Below, one piece after another: positions 53,611 through 62,972 of a stretch of DNA of 64,000 nt. Position 1 is the stretch's first letter. Each line of letters starts with the position of its first letter. The DNA is from Actinoallomurus bryophytorum. GTDB taxonomy: Bacteria; Actinomycetota; Actinomycetes; Streptosporangiales; Streptosporangiaceae. The stretch lies in contig NZ_VFOZ01000001.1 in NCBI RefSeq assembly GCF_006716425.1, forward strand, positions 3,658,001 through 3,722,000, read 5' to 3'. The notes beneath the pieces are model-generated. The model did no database searches. It was not told the DNA's origin and saw only the letters and a program-made list of their open reading frames with translations. A program made the position numbers and the translations under genes.

Positions 53611-54635
53611 GTACGTCCTACGAGGCCGCCGGCGTCGACATCGCCGCCGGCGACCGGGCCGTCCAGCTCATGAAGTCCCACCTCGCGAAGGCGCGCCGGC
53701 CCGAGGTGGTGCACGACTCCAGCGGCTTCGCCGGCCTGTTCGACATCTCCGCGGTCCGGCGCTTCGAACGCCCCCTGCTCGCCACCTCCACCGACGGCGT
53801 CGGCACGAAGGTCGACCTGGCCCGCCGGCTGGGCGTGTACGACACGATCGGGCACGACCTGGTCGGCATGGTGGTCGACGATCTCGTGGTCAGCGGCGCC
53901 GAGCCGCTGTTCATGACCGACTACATCGCCTGCGGCAAGGTCGTACCCGAGCGCATCGCCAAGATCGTCTCCGGCATCGCCGAAGGCTGCGCGCTGGCCG
54001 GCTGCGCGCTCGTCGGTGGCGAGACCGCCGAGCATCCCGGCCTGCTCGAACCCGATGAGTTCGATCTCGCCGGGGCCGGCACCGGTGTAGTGGAGGCGTC
54101 CCGCCTGCTCGGCCCCGAGCGCGTCTCGCCCGGAGACATCGTGGTGGGCCTCGCGTCCTCGGGCATCCACTCCAACGGCTACTCCCTCGTCCGTCATCTG
54201 CTGCGGGAGACGGAGCTGTCGCTGGATGCCATCGTGCCCGAGCTGGGCCGCACGCTGGGCGAAGAACTGCTCACCCCGACCCGGATCTACGCCAAGGACT
54301 GCCTGGCCCTCGCCTGGGCGTCCGAGGTGCACGCGTTCGCGCACATCACCGGCGGCGGCCTGGCCGCGAACCTCGCCCGGTCCCTGCCGTCCTCCTGCGA
54401 CGCCGTCATCGAGCGCGCCACGTGGACGCCGCCGCCGATCTTCTCGGTGCTGGAGTCGTACGGGCGAGTGCCGGGCGAAGAAATGGACAGGACCTTCAAC
54501 CAGGGCGTCGGGATGACCGCGATCGTGGGCGCCTCGCACATCGACGCCACGATGCGGCTGCTGGCCGAACGCGGTGTCGACGGCTGGCCGATCGGCGAGG
54601 TCGTTCCCGGTTCCGGCTCGGTAAAGCTCATCTGA
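53607..54635 (+). CDS. purM: Phosphoribosylformylglycinamidine cyclo-ligase PurM
   Basis: 342 residues, GTG start overlapping the purF stop. AIR synthetase motifs: LLATSTDGVGTKVDLARR, VDDLVVSGAEPLFMTDYI, GCALVGGETAEHPG and HITGGGLAANLARSLP. It closes FGAM to AIR, taking the product of PurSQL encoded about 8 kb away. Second gene of the purFM operon. Confidence 0.96.
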   Translation: MSTSYEAAGVDIAAGDRAVQLMKSHLAKARRPEVVHDSSGFAGLFDISAVRRFERPLLATSTDGVGTKVDLARRLGVYDTIGHDLVGMVVDDLVVSGAEPLFMTDYIACGKVVPERIAKIVSGIAEGCALAGCALVGGETAEHPGLLEPDEFDLAGAGTGVVEASRLLGPERVSPGDIVVGLASSGIHSNGYSLVRHLLRETELSLDAIVPELGRTLGEELLTPTRIYAKDCLALAWASEVHAFAHITGGGLAANLARSLPSSCDAVIERATWTPPPIFSVLESYGRVPGEEMDRTFNQGVGMTAIVGASHIDATMRLLAERGVDGWPIGEVVPGSGSVKLI

Positions 54636-54675
54636 CCAAGGAACTCCCGTCGTCCCGCAGGCGTCCCTAATCGAT

Positions 54676-55350
54676 GTGGGAACGTTCGCGCGCAGGTTGT
54701 GGCGCTGCAGGGCCCCGTTGGCGGTGCTGTGCGCCCTCGGCGTGTACGCCCTGGTGCTGCCGTTGGGGTGGATGTACGCCGGTTCGGCCCGCTATCGGGT
54801 GAGCCCGGGAAACGTCCGGCCCACCGCCGTCGGCATCGTCTTCGGCGCCGGGGCACCGCAGGGGCATCCCTCTCCGATGCTGGTCGGACGCCTGGAGCTC
54901 GCGCTGGACCTCTATCGGCGAGGAAAGGTCGAGGTCCTCCTCGTGACCGGCGACAACAGCCGTTCGCACTACAACGAGCCGCTCGTCATGCGCGACTACC
55001 TGATCGCGCGGGGCGTGCCGTCCGGCCGCATCGTGCTCGACTACGCCGGCTTCGACACCTGGGACTCTTGCGTACGGGCCAAGAAGATCTTCGGCGTCGA
55101 CCGCGCGATCCTGATCACCCAGCGCTTCCACCTGCCGCGAGCCATCACGCTGTGCCGCTCGGTCGGCATCGACGCGTGGGGCGTCGGCGACGACAGCAGC
55201 CCGTACGCTCCGATCGCCACGGTGATCTCCTATCTGCGTGAGCTGCCCGCCGGCCTGAAGGCGGCGTACGACCTGGTGGCCAAGCCCGGCCCGCGCTTCC
55301 TCGGCCCCCGCGAACCGGGCATCGGCCACGCTCTCGAGACGCCGCGCTAG
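54676..55350 (+). CDS. SanA/YdcF-like DUF218 membrane protein
   Basis: 224 residues, GTG start at 54676. One N-terminal membrane helix (LAVLCALGVYALVLPLGW) and a DUF218 domain: IVFGAGAPQGHPSPMLVGRL, ALDLYRRGKVEVLLVTGDN, EPLVMRDYLIARGVP and ILITQRFHLPRAI. Related E. coli SanA affects the envelope barrier to vancomycin. The biochemical function is unsettled. It lies 40 bp behind purM and is convergent with the SulP gene (4-bp overlap). Confidence 0.9.
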   Translation: MGTFARRLWRCRAPLAVLCALGVYALVLPLGWMYAGSARYRVSPGNVRPTAVGIVFGAGAPQGHPSPMLVGRLELALDLYRRGKVEVLLVTGDNSRSHYNEPLVMRDYLIARGVPSGRIVLDYAGFDTWDSCVRAKKIFGVDRAILITQRFHLPRAITLCRSVGIDAWGVGDDSSPYAPIATVISYLRELPAGLKAAYDLVAKPGPRFLGPREPGIGHALETPR

Positions 55351-56822
55351 ATACCCGCGCCCTCCGAGACCCGTACCGGCGTGTCGTCCCGGCCGCCGTG
55401 CTGGGTGGCCCAGCCCATCAACGCCGTACGGCAGGCGTGGTCCAGGTGGCGCAGCGCGGACAGGTCGAGCTCGACCGGCCGCCCGTGAGGTATCGCCTCG
55501 AGAGTGTCCAGCATCCGGGGCAGGCGCAGGAAGGTCGCGTTCCCGGTGAGCCGGATCTCGATCGGCCCCGTCCCGTCGCCTTCGCGTACGTCCACGTGGA
55601 TGTCGGAGACGTCCCAGGCCGTCTTGGCGATCGCCAGCAGGATGCCGATCAGGACACCTTCGAAGAGGTTCGTCAGCACGATCGCCAGGGTGGTCCCGAG
55701 CAGGACGATGGCCTCACCGCGCTCGGTACGCCACAGGCGGCCCACGTCGCGCGGAGACAGCAGCTTCCAGCCCGCGTGGACGAGGACCGCGGCCAGCGCG
55801 GTGACCGGGATCACCCCGAGCACCGCGGGCGCCGCCACCGTGAACGCCAGCAGCCACCCGCCGTGCAGGATCCGCGAGAGCTTGGTACGCGCGCCGGCCT
55901 GCACGTTGGTCGCGCTACGGACGATCACCGCGGTCATGGGGAGCGCGCCGAGAAGGCCACAGACGGAGTTCCCGGCGCCCTGGGCCATCAGCTCCTGGTC
56001 GTACCTCGTCCGCGGCCCGTTGTGCATCCGGTCGACCGCTGCGGCGCTGAACAGGCTTTCGGCCGAGGCGATCAGCGCGAACGCCACGATCGTCCCGAGC
56101 ACGCCCACGTCGCCGAAGTAGCCGAGGTCATCCAGTGACGGCGGCCGCAGCGCCGCCAGCAGCCCGTGCACCTGGATGCGCTGTACGGGCAGGTCGAGTA
56201 CTGCCGTCGCCAGAGTGGCGAGCGCCACCGCCGCCAGCGCCGCCGGGACCGTACGCAGCCGGCGCGGCACGAAGCGCCAGCAGACCAGGACGGCGAGGGT
56301 GCCGGCCCCGACACCGCCGGCGGCCAGGGCCGAGGGATCGCGCGCCGAGTCCGCGAGCAGCTCGGGCAGCGCGGTCAGGTTGGCCAGCGCCGCACCGGGC
56401 GAACGGCCGTCGAACAGCGTGTGCACCTGACCGGCCACGAGCGCCAGGCCGATACCGGCGAGCATGCCCTGCACCACCGAGATGGAGATCGCGCGAAACC
56501 ACCGGCCTAACCGCAGCGCGCCCATGGCGAGCTGGAGGAGACCGGTGGAGAGCACGACGATCCCGAGGACCCGCAGGCCATGCTCGTGCACGGCCTCGTA
56601 CACGAGCACGGTCAGGCCGGCGGCGGGCCCACTGACCTGGAGACTGCTACCGGGCAGGGCGCCGGCCACCAGGCCGCCGATGATCCCGGTGACCAGCCCG
56701 AGCTCCGGGGGCACCCCGGAGGCCACCGCCACGCCGATGCAGAGCGGCAGGGCGACCAGGAAGACGACTACGGAAGCAAGGGCGTCGCGCCACAGTGTGT
56801 CGCGTGCCGAGAAGAGTTCCAT
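55347..56822 (-). CDS. SulP/SLC26-family anion transporter with STAS domain
   Basis: 491 residues, about 11 membrane segments (AALASVVVFLVALPLCIG, LVTGIIGGLVAGALPGSS and onward). The SulP core includes VSGPAAGLTVLVYEAV and GLLGALPMTAVIVRSATNVQ. A short C-terminal STAS domain spans about 415-491 (VELDLSALRHLDHACRTAL). The neighbouring carbonic anhydrase gene suggests bicarbonate as substrate, as for BicA and natural SulP-carbonic-anhydrase fusions, but sulfate is possible. Read 193 bp behind the carbonic anhydrase gene on the same strand. Confidence 0.92.
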   Translation of the reverse strand: MELFSARDTLWRDALASVVVFLVALPLCIGVAVASGVPPELGLVTGIIGGLVAGALPGSSLQVSGPAAGLTVLVYEAVHEHGLRVLGIVVLSTGLLQLAMGALRLGRWFRAISISVVQGMLAGIGLALVAGQVHTLFDGRSPGAALANLTALPELLADSARDPSALAAGGVGAGTLAVLVCWRFVPRRLRTVPAALAAVALATLATAVLDLPVQRIQVHGLLAALRPPSLDDLGYFGDVGVLGTIVAFALIASAESLFSAAAVDRMHNGPRTRYDQELMAQGAGNSVCGLLGALPMTAVIVRSATNVQAGARTKLSRILHGGWLLAFTVAAPAVLGVIPVTALAAVLVHAGWKLLSPRDVGRLWRTERGEAIVLLGTTLAIVLTNLFEGVLIGILLAIAKTAWDVSDIHVDVREGDGTGPIEIRLTGNATFLRLPRMLDTLEAIPHGRPVELDLSALRHLDHACRTALMGWATQHGGRDDTPVRVSEGAGI

Positions 56823-57015
56823 CTCTCACCTTGGGTTCGCGGATGGGACTGACGGCGGCGGGATGCGGGCGGGGAGTTCGGCGGAGCGTCAGATCACAGC
56901 CTGAGATCGCCGGCCCGGCCCCCGGGCATGGTCCCGGGGACCGCGGCCATGGATGCCCGCGGCGGATGGCCGCCGCGGGGTCGCGCGTCGGTGTTGGTGT
57001 GGGTCGGCCGTCTCG

Positions 57016-57621
57016 CTACAGCGGCAGGAACTTTCCTTCGCGTGGCTCCAGGGCGCTGACCACCCCGGTGTCGATGGCGTAGAACCATCCGTGCAGGCGC
57101 AACCGGCCATCCTCGAGCCGCGCCGCGACACTGGGATGGCCGCGGAGGCGTTCCATCTGCGTGAGTACGTGCCGCTGCACGGCGGACGTCAGAGCGTCAC
57201 CGTCGCGAAGATCGACGGCATCGCGGGTCGCGTCGTGCGGCTCGGTGTCGGCGAGCCAGCGCCGTACCGTCGCGGGAGTGCCCGGGTCATCGGGCCGTAC
57301 GATCGCGGTGACCGCCCCGCAGTGCGAGTGGCCGCACACGACGATGTTGCTCACCTGGAGCACCTCCACCGCGAACTCGATGGTGGCGGTCTCGCCGAAG
57401 GCCCGCTCGGGGTCGTAGCCGGGCACGATGTTGCCCGCCGTACGCAGCTCGAAGAGCTCTCCGGGCCCCGCGCCGGTGATCAGTGCGGGCACGACGCGTG
57501 AGTCAGAGCACGCGATGAACAGTGCCTCCGGGCTCTGGCCCGCGGAGAGGCGCCCGAGGTCGGTGGACCGGTCCGTGGCCCGCGCGGGAAACGTACGGGC
57601 ATTGTCGATCAGCGACTGCAT
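57016..57621 (-). CDS. Beta-carbonic anhydrase
   Basis: 201 residues from ATG 57621. Zinc ligands Cys38, His98 and Cys101 lie in FIACSDSRVVP and VVCGHSHCGAV, and the Asp40-Arg42 dyad of the beta class is present. The product interconverts CO2 and bicarbonate in the cytoplasm. It precedes the SulP transporter gene, so together they may form a bicarbonate uptake or pH pair. Confidence 0.95.
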   Translation of the reverse strand: MQSLIDNARTFPARATDRSTDLGRLSAGQSPEALFIACSDSRVVPALITGAGPGELFELRTAGNIVPGYDPERAFGETATIEFAVEVLQVSNIVVCGHSHCGAVTAIVRPDDPGTPATVRRWLADTEPHDATRDAVDLRDGDALTSAVQRHVLTQMERLRGHPSVAARLEDGRLRLHGWFYAIDTGVVSALEPREGKFLPL

Positions 57622-57782
57622 GGCGCAGCCTTTCTGTGCATCCGTAGGGCTTGACTGAGAGATGCGGAGAGGCGCGTCATCGCGCCGCCATGGACAGGAG
57701 ATCGCCGGTCGGTTAAGCGACAATTCGCCTCATTTTACGATGACGAAGGCGACGGTCAACGACCGGGTTCCCTACGGAGAGC

Positions 57783-58154
57783 TCAGCAGCGGAAAATCTG
57801 GAGCGCCTCGGGCGAGCACGCCCCGAGGTGTGGCCGCCCACCGGCGTCGGTGATGGCGGCCGTCACGGCCATCGGCACCGCCTGAGCCTGCCCCTTGACG
57901 GGTACGGGCGCGGCGGTCTGCGGCGATGGTGGAAGCGCGGGGAGCCGTAGATGGGCAGGCGAGCCCCGATCGGCGATCTGATGCCGGATGTCGATGGCGT
58001 CGTCGCGCACGTGAGAGCCGAGCTTTTCAGCGAACTCCCCCGCGACGACCGTGGTCTGCCCGGCAGGGGACGACGCGTCAAGCACGTCGGGCCCACAGGT
58101 GAAGGCGAGCGCGGTCAGCAGCACCGCCGCGATCCACCCCCGCCATGCGCCCAC
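57783..58154 (-). CDS. Small secreted protein of unknown function
   Basis: 123 residues. An N-terminal hydrophobic stretch (GWIAAVLLTALAFTCG) is a signal peptide or, with Cys20, possibly a lipoprotein signal. The remainder is polar with a Pro-rich middle (LPALPPSPQTAAPVPVKG) and ends ACSPEALQIFRC, whose Cys pair may form a disulfide. That C-terminal motif recurs, in my recollection, in short actinomycete exported proteins. No function can be assigned. Confidence 0.6.
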   Translation of the reverse strand: MGAWRGWIAAVLLTALAFTCGPDVLDASSPAGQTTVVAGEFAEKLGSHVRDDAIDIRHQIADRGSPAHLRLPALPPSPQTAAPVPVKGQAQAVPMAVTAAITDAGGRPHLGACSPEALQIFRC

Positions 58155-58306
58155 GGCGCGCCCCCCTGACTAACGACCTTACAGACTTCGACTCGAAGTA
58201 AGCCTAACCCGAGACAATCGGTGGATGGGAGAGGCAATTCGCCATGACTTAACTCGCTAATTGCGCTAATTGGCGCCATTCCAGCGCATCTTGAGGTCAA
58301 CTTTCC

Positions 58307-58411
58307 GGGGAGCGGGGAGCGGGGAGCGGGGAGCGGGGAGCGGGGAGCGGGGAGCGGGGAGCGGGGAGCGGGGAGCGGGGAGCGGGGAGCGGGGAGCGGG
58401 GAGCGGGGAGC
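58307..58411. repeat. 7-bp tandem array, 15 units
   Basis: GGGGAGC repeated exactly 15 times without interruption. G-rich every seven bases on one strand, so four-stranded (G-quadruplex) structures are possible. Confidence 0.95.
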
Positions 58412-58462
58412 GGGGCCCTCACCTCAGACCCACCCCAAGTCCTCGCTCAGACCCGCTCCTCA

Positions 58463-58822
58463 CCTGGGACCCGGCCTTCGCTGGGAGATCCACCTCGCGC
58501 CGTTGCCCAGGCGTGGTGCTGGCCTGGGACCCGGCCTTCGCTGGGAGATCCACCTCGCGCCGTTGCCCAGGCGTGGTGCTGGCCTGGGACCCGGCCTTCG
58601 CTGGGAGATCCACCTCGCGCCGTTGCCCAGGCGTGGTGCTGGCCTGGGACCCGGCCTTCGCTGGGAGATCCACCTCGCGCCGTTGCCCAGGCGTGGTGCT
58701 GGCCTGGGATGTGGCTTTCGCTGGTGGGCCGACCTCAGGCCGTCATTCAGGCGTGGTGCTGGCCTGGGATGTGGCTTTCGCTGGCGAGCCGACCTCAGGC
58801 CGTCACCCAGGCCCGGCCCTCA
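58463..58822. repeat. 60-bp tandem array, four identical plus two diverged units
   Basis: Units start at 58463, 58523, 58583 and 58643 and are identical; units at 58703 and 58763 resemble each other more than the first four. Each begins CCTGGGACCCGGCC (or CCTGGGATGTGGCT) and carries GGCGTGGTGCTGG near its end. As 60 is divisible by three, 20-residue repeats appear in all frames of both strands. Confidence 0.95.
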
Positions 58823-59318
58823 ATCCAGCCCCAGCCCCAGGCCATCTCCTCAGGTCCCGGTCCGGTCTGATTCCGCATCAGACCCCGTTTCCCACTCGAG
58901 TCAGGCCCATCCCTTGACTCTGGCTCGTGGTACCCGGCTCCCCTCTCCTGCGGGCGAGGGCTGGTGCCGGTCGGGCTGGAACCGAGATGTGGCTGGTTTG
59001 AGTTCGAGCTCGTGTCGAGCCCCAGCGCCAGTTCGAGGCCAAATCCCGAACCCGAGACCCAGGCCCGAGCGCCTGACCGAAAGCCCAAACTCATCCGAAC
59101 GTATGCCAATACCTGAGCCCATTCCCGGCCAGATACGACAACTAAGGCTGAGCCAAGGTGCGGGTCCTAGATCGAGCCCCGTAGCGCTTGCCCGATCCTG
59201 AGCTCCGGAGCCCGCCCCTGTCTCGCATCTGGCCGCCCCACGCTCAGGAGCCCCATTCCAAGAGCCCCGCCGTCAGGCGTCACATGCCAAGACCCCCCGC
59301 CCTCAGGAAGCCCCACTG

Positions 59319-59408
59319 AAGAGCTCCGTGCTCAAGAGCTCCGTGCTCAAGAGCTCCGTGCTCAAGAGCCCCGTGCTCAAGAGCCCCGTGCTCAAGAGCC
59401 CCGTGCTT
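59319..59408. repeat. 15-bp tandem array, six units
   Basis: Units of AAGAGCTCCGTGCTC (three copies) then AAGAGCCCCGTGCTC (two) and AAGAGCCCCGTGCTT (one). The SacI-like GAGCTC word occurs in the first three. Confidence 0.95.
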
Positions 59409-59736
59409 AGGAGCCTCGGCGACGCGCGGCCCGTGGCAATCCCGCACTCGGGCCTCGCCGCCCAGGCTCACGCCCGAGCACCCGTCTGACCATCGCCACC
59501 TGCGACACCCGGCCGTGAACCCGCAGGGGACGGAACGCTCACGCGCTGTAAGTGATCACAGGAAACCGAAAACGCGCCGGCGGCATGCTGCCTGCCGACG
59601 GGTTCGGCCGGCAGGTCAGGGACCGCGAGCGGAAGACGCAGGGCATGGGCATGCGAAACACGACCCAGGGCATCTGCGCCCTTTACGGCAAAACGCCGCA
59701 GGAGATCAGCGATCGCAAGGAACGCCGATCGGCATA

Positions 59737-59775
59737 CGCAAAGCGCCCCCGCCGGGGCGGCGGGAACGCTTTGCG
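59737..59775. terminator. Strong hairpin in the gene-poor stretch
   Basis: CGCAAAGCG (59737-59745) and CGCTTTGCG (59767-59775) pair perfectly, and CCGCC/GGCGG extend the stem inside. No gene ends nearby on either strand with support, so it may end an unannotated transcript. Confidence 0.55.
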
Positions 59776-59846
59776 GTCATGCACTTAGCACGACCCCTGA
59801 GATCCGCCCAGTGACGAACGTGGGCTGATCCCAAATACTGAGACGG

Positions 59847-60080
59847 CTACTTCGCCGTGCTCTTACCGTCGCTCTCGTCGTGGTCCTCGGCGTAGTCCGC
59901 ATAGCGGTCTGCGAGGTCCTCATACGCCGACGAGTCGTCGTCGTAGGGGTCATGGTCATCCTGCGAGTTCTGGTTGACGCCTAGCTCGCCACGCAGACGG
60001 TCAAGATCGGTCCCGCCGCTGTTGTACTTCAGCTGGCGAGCAACCTTCACCTGCTTGGCCTTGGCTCGGCCGCGCCCCAT
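59847..60080 (-). CDS. DUF3073 protein
   Basis: 77 residues. The start MGRGRAKAKQVKVARQLKYN is the invariant basic head of DUF3073, followed by the TDLDRLRGELG motif and an acidic Asp/Tyr-rich tail (DDHDPYDDDSSAYEDLADRY). Small, probably nucleic-acid- or ribosome-associated protein of unknown function, conserved near bldC and the pur genes in actinomycetes. Confidence 0.93.
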   Translation of the reverse strand: MGRGRAKAKQVKVARQLKYNSGGTDLDRLRGELGVNQNSQDDHDPYDDDSSAYEDLADRYADYAEDHDESDGKSTAK

Positions 60081-60315
60081 TGGCTCGACCCCCTCGATGG
60101 TCGGGGACCCGTCGTTGGCCCCACTTACGCTCGCTTACGCAACCACAGCCGGGCGCGGCGTGACCCCACGCCCCGGCTACGGCTACAACCGTACCCGTTT
60201 TGCGCCCGGCTCGGTACGTCGTCTGCGCGGTGGCGGCTCCTGCCGAGGATAGCCGACGTCACGAGCCGACTGGTCCGGGATCCCCATCACCGTGGAGATC
60301 CCGGACGAGAACGGG

Positions 60316-61383
60316 TCAGGGATTGACCAAGATGCCGCGCAGACGGCCGATTTCGGACATGCGGCGTTCGGCGAGCCGGTCCGCGGCGACGGCCGGAGGG
60401 ACGCCTTCGTCCGAGGCGATCTGGAAGATGCGGCGCGTGGTGTCGAAAATCCCCGTGGCCTTCTGCCGGGCGCGGTCGAAGTCGAACCCCTCGATCTCGT
60501 CGGCGACCTGGATCACGCCGCCGGAGTTGACCACGTAGTCGGGGGCGTAGAGCACGTCGCGGTCGGCGAGCTGCTTCTCGATGCCGGCGTGGGCGAGCTG
60601 GTTGTTGGCGCCGCCACACACGATCTTCGCCCGCAGCGCCTCGACGGTCGCGTCGTCCAGGGCGCCGCCCATCGCGCATGGGGCGTACACGTCGAGCTCG
60701 GCACCGCTCAGCGCGTCATGCCCGTCGGCCACCTCGACCTCGGGGTGCTCGCCGCGTACGCGGTCGATCGCGGCCTCGGTCACGTCGGTGATGACCACCT
60801 CGGCGCCATCGCTGACCAGGTGCTCGACGAGCCTGCGGCCGACCTTGCCGACTCCCTCGACGCCGACGCGGCGGCCGCGGAGCGTCGGGTCGCCCCACGT
60901 GTGCTCCGCGGCGGCGCGCATGCCCTGGAACACCCCGAAGGCGGTCAGGATCGACGAGTCGCCGGCGCCTCCGTGTGCGAGCGTACGGCCGGTGACGTAG
61001 TCGCACTCACGCGCGATGACGTCCATGTCCTCGGAGAAGGTGCCCACGTCGCAGGCGGTGAAGTAGCGGCCGTGCAGCGACTGCACGAACCGGCCGTACG
61101 CGCGCAGGAGCCCCTCCGTCTTGATCGCGGTGGGATCGCCGATGATGACCGCTTTGCCGCCTCCGAGATCGAGGTCCGCGAGAGCGTTCTTGTACGCCAT
61201 GCCCTTGGAGAGGTTGAGCACGTCGTCGAGCGCCTCGTCCTCGGACTCGTACGGGTAGAAGCGGGTGCCGCCCAGCGCAGGACCCAGTGCGGTCGAATAG
61301 ATGGCGATGATCGCCCTGAGGCCGGTGGCCTCGTCATGGCAGAACACGACTTGTTCATGGGGGGTGCCGAAGACCTTCGTCAC
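60316..61383 (-). CDS. vdh: Valine/leucine dehydrogenase
   Basis: 355 residues from GTG 61383 with GAGGAG upstream. Glu/Leu/Phe/Val dehydrogenase features: [20 protein letters not shown], catalytic lysines Lys65 ([10 protein letters not shown]) and Lys77 (LGGGKAVI), and the NAD Rossmann loop [14 protein letters not shown]. It deaminates branched-chain amino acids to 2-oxoacids. Position between DUF3073 and the bldC block matches streptomycete vdh. Its products would feed the dehydrogenase complex encoded at 35875-39418. Confidence 0.92.
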   Translation of the reverse strand: MTKVFGTPHEQVVFCHDEATGLRAIIAIYSTALGPALGGTRFYPYESEDEALDDVLNLSKGMAYKNALADLDLGGGKAVIIGDPTAIKTEGLLRAYGRFVQSLHGRYFTACDVGTFSEDMDVIARECDYVTGRTLAHGGAGDSSILTAFGVFQGMRAAAEHTWGDPTLRGRRVGVEGVGKVGRRLVEHLVSDGAEVVITDVTEAAIDRVRGEHPEVEVADGHDALSGAELDVYAPCAMGGALDDATVEALRAKIVCGGANNQLAHAGIEKQLADRDVLYAPDYVVNSGGVIQVADEIEGFDFDRARQKATGIFDTTRRIFQIASDEGVPPAVAADRLAERRMSEIGRLRGILVNP

Positions 61384-61661
61384 TGTTGTGGCTCCTCTCT
61401 GAGCGCACACTTGCCCAATGCCGCGATGGCGGCGTGAGCTTTGTACCCGATACCCGAAAGCCGGGCGACATGTCCGTGGATCGCACGACAAACGACCAGC
61501 TCCGGGAGCATGAGTCGGACAGGCTCAGAGTAGGCGCACCGGCCGCCGGCCCGCAGTGATCGATTACGGCGTCGGCGCCGAGCGGCTCCGGGAGGTCTCA
61601 GGAGCGTCTCAGCGCGCGTGACGGCGAGCGTTCCGCGGTGAGATCGTGTCACGATGCGGAC

Positions 61662-62528
61662 GTGTTGCCTTACGCCGCGTACCTTCGGGTATACGAACCG
61701 CTGAACGCCTTTGCCGAGCCGGAGAAGTCCATTTGGGCAGCGTATGCCGCATCGGACCGGCGACCGCGGCGTGTCGGAGCACTGGACGTCGAGCACACGC
61801 ATGCCCTGAGACGCCTGATCGCGGTACCTCCGATCGTGGCGCCACTGCGTGAGAGCCGCGACGCGTACGTCCGGCGCGCCGAGGGCGTGACCTACGTCTG
61901 CCCGTGGGAGACGCGGCTGCGTTCGTGGCTGGCCTTCGACCGGTTCCGCGCGGGGATGTCCGAGCAGCTGGCCGAGATGTTCGTGCCGCCGCGCGTGGCC
62001 GAGCAGGCCGACGGCGCGTTCGACCGCTGGAAGCGCCACAACAGCACCCTCAGCCCGCACATCCTGTCGAGCACGTGGCAGGTCCCGCTTGCCTGGTTCG
62101 TACCCTTCATCGCCAAAGAGCGCTGGCTGGTGCTCGGCGGGCACGACGAGAACGCCGGAGGCGGTCCCACGACCGCCACGCCCGTACGCACGCTGATCTA
62201 CGTCACGCCGATGGCCCAGGCAAGGCGCCGCGTGGCGCGAGCCCTCGCCGCGGTACGGCGCCACGCCGAAGACGGATTCGATCTCGACGAGGTCGAATCC
62301 GTGGGTCGCTGGCTGGAGGAGTTCCACCCGCACTCGCTGGTCGAACTCGACTACGGCGGGCTCGTGCACATCCTCGACGACGCCGCGCTACGTGCCGATG
62401 AGTCCGTGGCGGAGGTGGCTGCGGCGATCACGGGCATGGAGACCGGAGAGCCCGAACTCGCGATCGCGATGCACAAGCGCGTGGTCTCCCGCTGGCGCGT
62501 CGTACGAGCTCTTGAATCCGCGAACTGA
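61662..62528 (+). CDS. Conserved hypothetical protein upstream of bldC
   Basis: 288 residues, start at GTG 61662 (GTG 61638 is in frame upstream). No named domain recognised. It is soluble with no signal peptide, and contains conserved-looking blocks LPYAAYLRVYEPLNAF, YVCPWETRLRSWLAFDRFR and ELDYGGLVHILDD. The gene occupies the position of a conserved hypothetical gene between vdh and bldC in streptomycetes, so it is likely a widely kept actinomycete protein. A small inverted repeat ATCGTG-T-CACGAT lies at 61643-61655, just before the start. Bases 61384-61661 hold no other gene. Confidence 0.8.
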   Translation: MLPYAAYLRVYEPLNAFAEPEKSIWAAYAASDRRPRRVGALDVEHTHALRRLIAVPPIVAPLRESRDAYVRRAEGVTYVCPWETRLRSWLAFDRFRAGMSEQLAEMFVPPRVAEQADGAFDRWKRHNSTLSPHILSSTWQVPLAWFVPFIAKERWLVLGGHDENAGGGPTTATPVRTLIYVTPMAQARRRVARALAAVRRHAEDGFDLDEVESVGRWLEEFHPHSLVELDYGGLVHILDDAALRADESVAEVAAAITGMETGEPELAIAMHKRVVSRWRVVRALESAN

Positions 62529-62768
62529 GGACAATTACCTGAATCAGCGCGCGATGCGACGATACGTGTCGCTAGAATCACGCAGCGTGACTCAGTCACC
62601 AAAAATCGCAGAGTTGCTATCAGGGACTTGCCTGTTGCGCTGAGTGGTGGCATGGTTACGTCTTGTGATGTCAAAGTGGTTCATCCAGACCATAAGAGAC
62701 ATCAGTGGCACGCGCGAGGATCAAACGCTGGATCGCTGTCATCGGTCCACGGAGGAGAGGCCGCACAA

Positions 62769-62972
62769 ATGTCAGCTCGTACGCCAGAGGCCGAGCCCCT
62801 GCTGACGCCGGCAGAGGTGGCGACGATGTTCCGCGTCGACCCCAAGACCGTCACCCGCTGGGCGAAGGCTGGGAAGTTGACGTCAATCCGGACGCTGGGA
62901 GGACATCGGCGCTACCGCGAGGCCGAGGTCCGCGCTCTGCTGGGGGGGATCCCGCAGCAGCGGTCGGAGTAA
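62769..62972 (+). CDS. bldC: BldC, MerR-like developmental regulator
   Basis: 67 residues, all of it one winged helix-turn-helix: LLTPAEVATMFRVDPKTVTR, then WAKAGKLTSIRTLGGHRRYR and EAEVRALL. This matches BldC nearly residue for residue. BldC binds direct repeats cooperatively and delays sporulation in Streptomyces. ATG 62769 follows GGAGGAGAGG. The 240 bases upstream (62529-62768) hold no gene and are relatively AT-rich, as expected for the autoregulated bldC promoter. Confidence 0.95.
   Translation: MSARTPEAEPLLTPAEVATMFRVDPKTVTRWAKAGKLTSIRTLGGHRRYREAEVRALLGGIPQQRSE

Larger units (their letters stand above)
58155..59846. other. 1.7-kb gene-poor stretch made of tandem repeats
   Basis: No gene is supported. 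From left to right: an AT-richer segment with a perfect inverted repeat (ACTTCGA/TCGAAGT, 58185-58199) and direct repeats of CTAATT (about 58256-58270); a 7-bp array; a 60-bp array; an unstructured C-rich part rich in CCC/GAG words; a 15-bp array; and a hairpin at 59737-59775. Frames open through the arrays lack ribosome sites and sensible codon use. Confidence 0.7.

Noticed and set aside
58463-58822. The 60-bp array as a CRISPR
   Set aside because: Units are directly joined with no variable spacers and no cas genes are present.
58270-59201. Open frames through the 7-bp and 60-bp arrays predicting GAGSGER and 20-residue repeats
   Set aside because: Starts are TTG or unsupported internal ATG, no ribosome site, and both strands are equally open because of the periodicity.
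59552-59788. 78-codon frame with many basic residues
   Set aside because: Its 3' part runs through a perfect hairpin, codon use is unlike neighbouring genes and no family is recognisable.
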